From Solen grandis (lineage: Eukaryota; Mollusca; Bivalvia; Adapedonta; Solenidae): DNA of 64,000 nt. The notes under the pieces are model-generated. The model saw only the letters and a program-made list of their open reading frames with translations. It did not search any database and had not been told where the DNA came from. The stretch spans positions 43,529,880 through 43,593,879 of the forward strand of contig CM037792.1 in assembly GCA_021229015.1 (NCBI GenBank), written 5' to 3'. This document shows, piece after piece, positions 57,363 to 64,000 of this stretch. A program made the translations under genes and the position numbers. Position 1 is the stretch's first letter, and every line of letters begins with the position of its first letter.

Positions 57363-58265
57363 CTGCCAATAGAGGACAATCATGTGATAAGCCTACCTGC
57401 ACTTAGTGACCACGGAGTTTAAATAACACAGGTTAAGACTGTGAAGTCATTATATGTCCCCACTTTCTTTTGTTACAAATGTTGGTCATCCTGCTCATCT
57501 TATTAAGTTTAACAAAGCTTTCCTTTAAAGGCCCATTGATTTTCCGATAGCAGTATATATTCTTCAGACATAGCAGCAAAATGTGTGTTAAAGATTTGTT
57601 TAGACATGCAATCTGCACATACTCGTTAATGACCTCATTATTATAATGCATAAATAAGAAAGAATCTTTTACTAAAGATCATTCAGTTGTTAACGAAAAA
57701 ATAACTGATTTGCATATTTGGACGCAAGTACACAAATTGATGACATAACACATAAAAACTTTGTGATATGGCAAAAGTTTTTCAAATTCAAATCATTTCT
57801 GACTACGGAGAGACTTCTGGAATACTCGCCAATGCAAAATTAAACACTGAAAGTATTTCAACATCATACGGTATTCATACCAAACGGCATGATTTGATAT
57901 ACGTGTTAAATGCATTTAACTGTTATTTAACAGCAGATATTTGCACAGTTTATTTGAGATAGTCTACAATATATAAATGTTATTTTATCTTTTCTTTTTC
58001 ATGAAAATTTATCATCACGAAATATAATGGGCCTTTTATAGACCATGTATATTTCATTTCAATGAATTCACAAAATTTTCGGGCAATTTTCTCAATGATT
58101 TACCCTTGATTTAGCCCTTCTTATTCTATATAAATTCATGGATGATTCTTCAAACATGAGATTTTGGATTCCTCAAGCTCCGTCCTTGGTCCTAGATAGC
58201 ATATCTTATATAATTTCTATGCGATTCTCCGAGGTCGATATCAAAATCTACCTATATCTCCTTAA

Positions 58266-58499
58266 CCCTTTCCCTCATAGAGGAAACCATGAAAAGACCT
58301 ATGCGAACAACATAAAACCAGATCAGCCTGCAAGTAACTCGCAGGCTGATCAGGTTTTATGCTGTTCGCTGCTCCTTAGTGGTCTGGAAATGAGGATTTT
58401 GCAATTAAATTTGGTAAGGTTTAACTGTGGTTTTCTGCAGATCAGGCTTTATGTGGTACCTATTGAGTGCGTCAAAATGAGTCTATATGAGGGAAAGGG
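58266..58499. mobile_element. piggyBac-type MITE (copy 2)
   Basis: Counterpart of 5900-6133, flanked by TTAA (58262-58265, 58500-58503). Here the terminal repeats CCCTTTCCCTCATA match perfectly, while the central palindrome has one G-to-A change. Confidence 0.9.
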
Positions 58500-59264
58500 T
58501 TAACAAACATACTCCGGCCCTATGACCACCTGTCCCTGCCGAGATGGCTTTGTTTTTGTTTTCACACTTCATCAAACCTACAGAGACTACATAGGTGAAT
58601 CGTTATATCAACACGGCCATGTAAAACATATTTTCGCACCTAACAAACTGTGACAGGCTTGCATGATTAATCATTTGTCATTAAAGGAGCTAAATTTGTT
58701 TGTTCTTGTGTTGTTCTTTTTCTCTGTATTCATTAATTTGGAGAACCACGGCATAATGTTTAGCGTTTATTACAAGAATGTAAAAAATATGCAAAGCCAC
58801 CATAATTATACACAAACTGAAAAAAAGGGTTTCAATCAAATTATCGGTAAAGAAAAGAACTTATTTCTGACTAAATTCTCACAATGAAAGCTATGATCGT
58901 GTTATTTTTGTAATGGTTAAACATATTTTATGTTTAAAAAGTGCTATTAAAGGGTAAACGTAATAAAATAATTACTGAAAAGACAACATAAAGGTATCAA
59001 CAATTGTAAATGTATGGAATTTTGACATATGATTCCTCAAATACGCCAATTCTTCGTGTTTTTTTGGCAGATCCCATCTGACCTCAAGGAATCATGTGAC
59101 CACTGTAGTACAAAATTTTCTTCGGAAGGCTCAAATATACCCTGGGTTATCTCTTAGACTGCAAATCAAAAGTATTGCGCAATCTCTACCAACACACGAG
59201 TATGATGGATGACTGTTAAGTAATTCAAAGATATAGTTGAATGTATACCCTAGCATCTACCCAC

Positions 59265-59395
59265 CTGGCACCCACTGCCAAATCGTCCACTGCGTAGAAG
59301 TAAGACTGCAACACACTGGCATCTCCAAACAGTTCATCTCCAAATGTGTTCATCCTCGTCAGGACGATTCTAATATCCGTGGCTGTCACCCATTC
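59265..59395 (-). CDS. LAMC1: Laminin gamma exon C', end of LN domain (copy 2)
   Basis: Same 131-nt exon as 7992-8122 with the same peptide ([20 protein letters not shown] and onward) and the same splice sites. The upstream exon D' is not in the window and would be expected to the right of 64000 if this copy mirrors copy 1. Confidence 0.94.
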
Positions 59396-60695
59396 CTTTA
59401 ATGTTTAAAATAAAATATTCAAGATACAAGGAGTTTGTAGACAGATCCAATGAAGCAGCAGGTTACAGAATCACAGGGGTATATATAACATGACTCAGAT
59501 TTCTGAACAACAATGTCTTATCAACTTTTCACTGCTGAAGTTTTTATTTTATGGTTTTCAGCATGTACAGAAATTTCAAGAGCTGAACATGTTATAATGA
59601 CATGTACACTGTGGATACATTAAAATACTGTCCTGGGGGACCAAAGCCTACTGTTATAATAGTTTTCAGAAGCCACCTCATACTGCATGGTTAACATTTG
59701 AAAATATCCCCCCCCCCCCATTCTCATGTATGTCCTACACCTTTAGGACCAGTCCTACATTCAGAACTAAATACTGCTTGCTCTGAGATGGATGATAACA
59801 GCATTATACAACACACTGTGATGTATTTATTGTGCCAAGAGTATAGATATATTACATGAAAACAAACACAGAAGAAATGCCAAAACTGAAGGGCACACAT
59901 TAATAATAAAGTAGGTCTTTTCTTTACTTACTGCTAGTATGGCAGAGTTAACAGATGAGATTCCCTATATCTAGACTAGGGTTACAAGAACCTGATAAGT
60001 GACACGTATTGTTTGCCTGTCTGGCTACATACAGACTGTCCACTACAAGATAGAGCTTCATTTATCTTCTTCAAAGATAAGTCTGTTTTGAGCTACACTA
60101 AGAATACTACATCAGTTCAATTCAAATGTAGGGTCCAGACAGTTTTAAACAAATACTTTCAAATCCTACACATGAACTCAAACAGCTTATGGGCGGTAAC
60201 TACTTCCCAATCTCCAATAAAACTTTCTCATCCATGACTTTTTTTTATTATTATTCATATACTCTACCCAGGTAAATCAAACTGGACAAGAGTTCTCCAA
60301 ACAATCCAGGTCAATACCCACCACATAAATAGGGGAACAAAAAAAAGAACTGCTGGATCCACACTTAAGGATATCAAATCCCAGCTCCTGTCAACAGGCC
60401 CATACAGTTCTCACCTCAGTACCTGAACACCTCACCCTTGCTTATTCATACCTCAATAAGTGTATCAACTTTTACTACTCAATTAAAAGCCCATCAAACT
60501 GTATGACAGGCCTATTCAAAATGTTTGTGGTCTGATTGCATTAAACTTGACCAGGTGTAGCATGTATGTGGTAAATTGAGGACACTGAATAAGGAGTAAA
60601 GGACACAAATGAGTGTGGCTATACAGATGGAAGACCATGTGGATACAGACTGAGGACACAAGTGAAAATGGAGATGCAAACAGAGGATGAACAGT

Positions 60696-62047
60696 AACAA
60701 GAGGGCCAAGATGGCCCTAAAGACGCTCACCTGAGGACATTTGTGCTGACCAAGTTTGAGGAAGTTTGAATCAAAATTGTGGCCTCCAGTGTGTAAACAA
60801 GGTTTTTCTAAGATTTGACCTACTGACCTACTTTTCAATCGCTTTTTAGGTCTGTTAGATTAATGATCTTCGATAATTCGTTGAAATTTCTGAAGAGAAT
60901 CGTATACCTACCAAACTGAAACCGGAAATGGGGGTTTTTAAAATATTATAACCAAAACGACCGAATGTGTTTTTATTACCAACAATACGATTATCTGTAC
61001 TTTCATATCTTTCTTGAAGAAAACCTTTATTTAATATACAATTGACACAATATATTCTCTTAGTCTTTTTATCATTTTATTTAATCGTAGATACTGATTT
61101 TAATATAAAACATATATCAAGTATGTAATTTAAAGTAAAAAGTGATTCAATCAAGGGCCAAATTTTAACCATTATCTATTCATAATCTCTCAAACTAGTA
61201 ATATTGCAAAATATTTTATTTATGATTGGTCTATATGAATTATGTGGGTACGGACCACTAGACAATATTTCACATCAAATCTATAGATTAAGCTCTAGGT
61301 CTTTTCCTATGTAACTTTATGTGAAACAAGTGACCGATGGTGCGGGGTCATTTATCACCGTAAGGCTATGATTTGAACAATCTTGGTAATGAACCATTAG
61401 ATGATGCTACATACCAAATATCTAAGCTCTGGGCCTTATGGATTTACAGAAGAAGATTTTTTAAGATTTTCCTATATAACTCTATGTAAAACAAGTGACC
61501 CCTGGTGCGGGGGCATTTATCACTGTAGGGCTATGATTTGAACAATCTTGGTAATGAACCATTAGATGATGCTACATACCAAATATCTAAGCTCTAGGCC
61601 TTATGGATTTATAGAAGAGATTTTTTAAAGATTTTCCTATATAAATCTTTGTAAAACAAGTGACCCCTGGTGCGGGGGCATTTATCACCTAGGGCTATGA
61701 TTTGACAATCTTGGTAATGCCCATAGATGATGCTACATACCAAATATCTAAGCTCTAGGCCTTGATTTTGCAGAAGAAGATTTTCAAAGTTTGAGTTTTT
61801 AAAATCTATTTTTAGCTCCTGTGACCTACTTTTTCAACCAATCTGAATAATTTGTACAACTTTGATAGAGGGCATCATAAGGATGATTCCTGTGAAGTTT
61901 GGTCAAAATCCCTTCAGCGGTTCAGGAGGAGATGTTCTTTAAAGCAAATTGTTGACGACGGACGGACGCACGCACGCACGGACGACGGACGATGGACAAA
62001 AGGTGATCACAATAGCTCACCATGAGCACTTCGTGCTCAGGTGAGCT
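60696..62047 (+). mobile_element. Family A element A3, polymorphic mosaic insertion
   Basis: AACAAGAG, GGGCCA/AGA/TGGCCC, CGCTCACCTGAG. First 110 bp match the 146-bp module of A16; 60840-61255 is unrelated AT-rich sequence; 61256-61790 is the module of A14; then a CGCACG/GACGACGG tract and CTCACC ATGAGCACTTCGTGCTCA GGTGAGCT. The empty site is at 9354 in copy 1 (CAGT, five A, GGGAG). Filled: CAGT-AA-C... and ...GAGCT-AAAAA-GGGAG, again a net gain of two A. Confidence 0.95.
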
Positions 62048-62372
62048 AAAAAGGGAGATGCACACAGAGGATGGACAGTGAAAATGGAGATGCACACAGA
62101 GGATGGACAGTGAAAATGGAGATGCACACAGAGGATGGACAATGAAAATGGAGATGCACACAGAGGATGGACAGTGAAAATGGAGATGCACACAGAGGAT
62201 GAACAGTGAAAATGGAGATGCACACAGAGGATGAACAGTGAAAATGGAGATGCACACAGAGGATGGACAGTGAAAATGGAGATGCACACAGAGGATGAAC
62301 AGTGAAAATGGAGATGCACACAGAGGATGGACAGTGAAAATGGAGATGCACACAGAGGATGGACAGTGAAAA
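62048..62372. repeat. 32-bp minisatellite (copy 2)
   Basis: About ten units of the same 32-bp repeat as 9327-9970, split from its first unit (60660-60695) by the A3 insertion. Confidence 0.95.
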
Positions 62373-62861
62373 TGAAGATTGAGGACACAAAACATTACTT
62401 TTTTAGTGTGGATACATACTCAGCAAACTAGAAACATCCCTCCACCTCAGCAAAAGTAAAAATGTCCCTCAATGTTCACGTGAAGATTTTGGAAATGTAT
62501 GAGTTTATTTGTTACTTAAACCTTTACAGAAAATTAAGATTATTCCTTTCTGGATATGTTTGAGTAAGCAGTAAAAGTGTTTATAAGTAAGCTCATTGAA
62601 AAACGGAACGGGTCAAAATATAAAATCTCCAAACATGGTTGAAAAGCTGCTGTTTTTGACAAAAAAAGTAAAAGAAGTAAATCTTTCCCTGATTAGTCTG
62701 TATTGCAAATACTGTATAAAACAAAAAGAAATGATTTATCAAGTATCTGCATAGTATGCATGGGCAAAACCTGAAAATAAGCATACCAGTTAGCGTCCAT
62801 TTCACATGGGTGTATCTAGCATTAGTTTAACATGTCTCTTCCGATGCTGTCTCTTCAGCAA

Positions 62862-64000
62862 AACAAGAGGGCTATATAGCCCTAGATCGCTCCAAAGAGT
62901 ACATTAGCTTACATGGTTACCTTGAGCAGCAACCAGATTAAAGATTCAGATACAAAGAATTTTTACCTCAATCATGTGGACGCCTTATTTTTCATGGGGA
63001 TCAACTTTAGGTGAGGTGATCATTTGTGCCAAAAGAAATTAAATTCTAACCAGAGTTTTCATAAAAGAATTTTGAAATTTTCTGTATAGATTATATAAGG
63101 AAACTCCCTTTCCCCTAGTGGTCTCATTTTTTTAAGCAAACAACTTTATTTTAGCAATTATGATAGACAGCCATGAGGTGCTAATTTGAGCTGAATGAAA
63201 TTAAATTCAGACCATTGGCTTCATAGAAATTTTCTATATAGAATATATAATGAAACCAGCGGAACCCCTAAGGAGCCAAGGGGTTCTCATTTTTTATGGG
63301 ATCAACTTATTTGGCAAATATGGTAGACAGTCATGAGGTGCTCATTTGTGCCAAGATAAATTTATTTCTAATCATTAGTTTCATAGAAGAAGAATTTTAA
63401 CATTTTCTATAAAGATTATATGAGGAAACTAGGCAACCCCTTAGGGGCCTTATTTTGCAAGGGATCAACTTTTTTTAGCAATAATAGGAAAAAGCCTGCC
63501 AAAAAAATAAATTCTTCATTAGTTTCATAGAGAAGAATTTTAACATTTTCTATAAAGATTATATGAGGAAACTAGGCAACCCCTTAGGGGCCTTATTTTT
63601 CAAAGGATCAACTTTTTTTAGCAATAATAGGAAAAAGCTATGAGGTGACCATCAGGGTTCATTCTAGAACATGCCTTTGCGTATTTGGCGCAAAGAAAAT
63701 ACTGGTAATGCGCCAATCGGGCGCACTGTCTACTGAGAAAAAATCTTCGATGACCGGAACATTATTCTGATCATATATCGCATAATCAAGTGCACTATCA
63801 AAATTATAACGACTTTTATTAAAGCATCTCTGACTGGCTGTGATAGCAATATTTTCATCATGTTAGCATATTATGACCAATCAAAATTGGCGTTTCTTTT
63901 CCAATTCGTAATTTGCAAAGATGGCTGAAAAACGAAAGCGAAAGACGCTTTTCGACTATGTTCGAAGCAACAAAAGACAAGTAGTGATGAAAATGATAAT
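62862..64000 (+). mobile_element. Family A-like element A4' (copy 2, runs off the edge)
   Basis: Left end AACAAGAG, then GGGCTATATAGCCC, a perfect 7+7 palindrome (copy 1 lost one G). Core units as in 10447-15057. The hAT-like element starts inside at 63653. Confidence 0.85.
63653..64000 (+). mobile_element. hAT-like element, left part (copy 2)
   Basis: Left terminus CAGGGTTCATTCTAGAA after GACCAT; includes the MAEKRKRKTLFDYVRSNKR start at about 63921. Cut by the window edge. Confidence 0.85.

Larger units (their letters stand above)
52396..64000. repeat. Duplicated laminin-gamma segment, copy 2
   Basis: Counterpart of 1-11601, running off the right edge of the window. Here laminin exons C', B' and A' are intact and continue into exons E-H to the left, so this copy carries the longer contiguous gene model. 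It lacks the A2 insertion and carries A3 (60696-62047). It has one extra family C unit, an extra 150-bp unit near 54110-54260, and one extra unit of the repeat near 56580-56760. It lacks the long poly-C tract seen in copy 1 near 4553. Confidence 0.95.

Noticed and set aside
1..64000. True tandem duplication of the laminin gene as first choice
   Set aside because: Gap placement, noisy contig end, inverted fragment and allele-like differences fit uncollapsed haplotypes better; kept as an alternative.

Overview
The window looks like nuclear DNA of a bivalve mollusc, most likely a heterodont clam. The basis is AT-rich intron sequence, bivalve-style interspersed repeats with repeat cores of about 145-165 bp, a tRNA-derived SINE, piggyBac/pogo/hAT/MULE DNA transposons, and one large intron-rich animal gene. 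I see no prokaryotic features. This assignment is an inference from repeat style and was not confirmed by search.

The only host gene I can support is a laminin gamma subunit (LAMC1/LanB2-like) on the minus strand. Its exons encode the end of the N-terminal LN domain (D, C), five laminin EGF-like (LE) segments (B, A, E, F, start of G) and the beginning of the L4/laminin-IV domain (end of G, H). Exons C'-B'-A'-E-F-G-H (59.4 kb down to 45.9 kb) join with compatible splice phases and intact LE cysteines. A second set, D-C-B-A, lies at 27.9-1.8 kb.

Bases 1-11601 and 52396-64000 are near-identical copies of one intronic/exonic segment in the same orientation. A 100-N gap sits at 38101-38200. The roughly 6 kb before it (about 31.48-37.56 kb) is full of homopolymer-type errors, and an inverted third copy of an intron piece abuts the gap. 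The simplest reading is two haplotype contigs of one locus joined end to end rather than a true tandem gene duplication. The copies differ by presence or absence of whole elements and by tandem-unit number, so they act as natural empty/filled-site pairs.

Most of the rest is mobile DNA. The dominant component, here called family A, has at least 15 non-duplicate insertions, all in one orientation. The left end is AACAAGAG followed by a short hairpin (GGGCCA..TGGCCC) and then a subterminal GCTCACCTGAG. The core is 145-165 bp tandem modules. The right end is a GAC/GGAC-rich tract and a long terminal hairpin closing with CTCAGGTGAGCTAA. Family B and probably family C follow the same layout with different sequences in the hairpins and inverted repeats. 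Two insertions have clean empty sites and gain only two A's outside the element. Read on the other strand, the layout resembles Helentron-associated non-autonomous elements (HINE/DINE-1/pearl type). This shared layout is the best candidate for an under-described system here.

Other notable parts: an apparently intact FLYWCH-MULE transposon with TIRs and target duplication (15346-18078); a hAT-like element and a TA-duplicating element nested in one older element (10.4-15.06 kb); piggyBac and pogo-type MITEs; a SINE with a 12-bp target duplication; a foldback element; and three minisatellites. One minisatellite (57 bp, about 27 units) is built from the 3' end and splice donor of laminin exon F.
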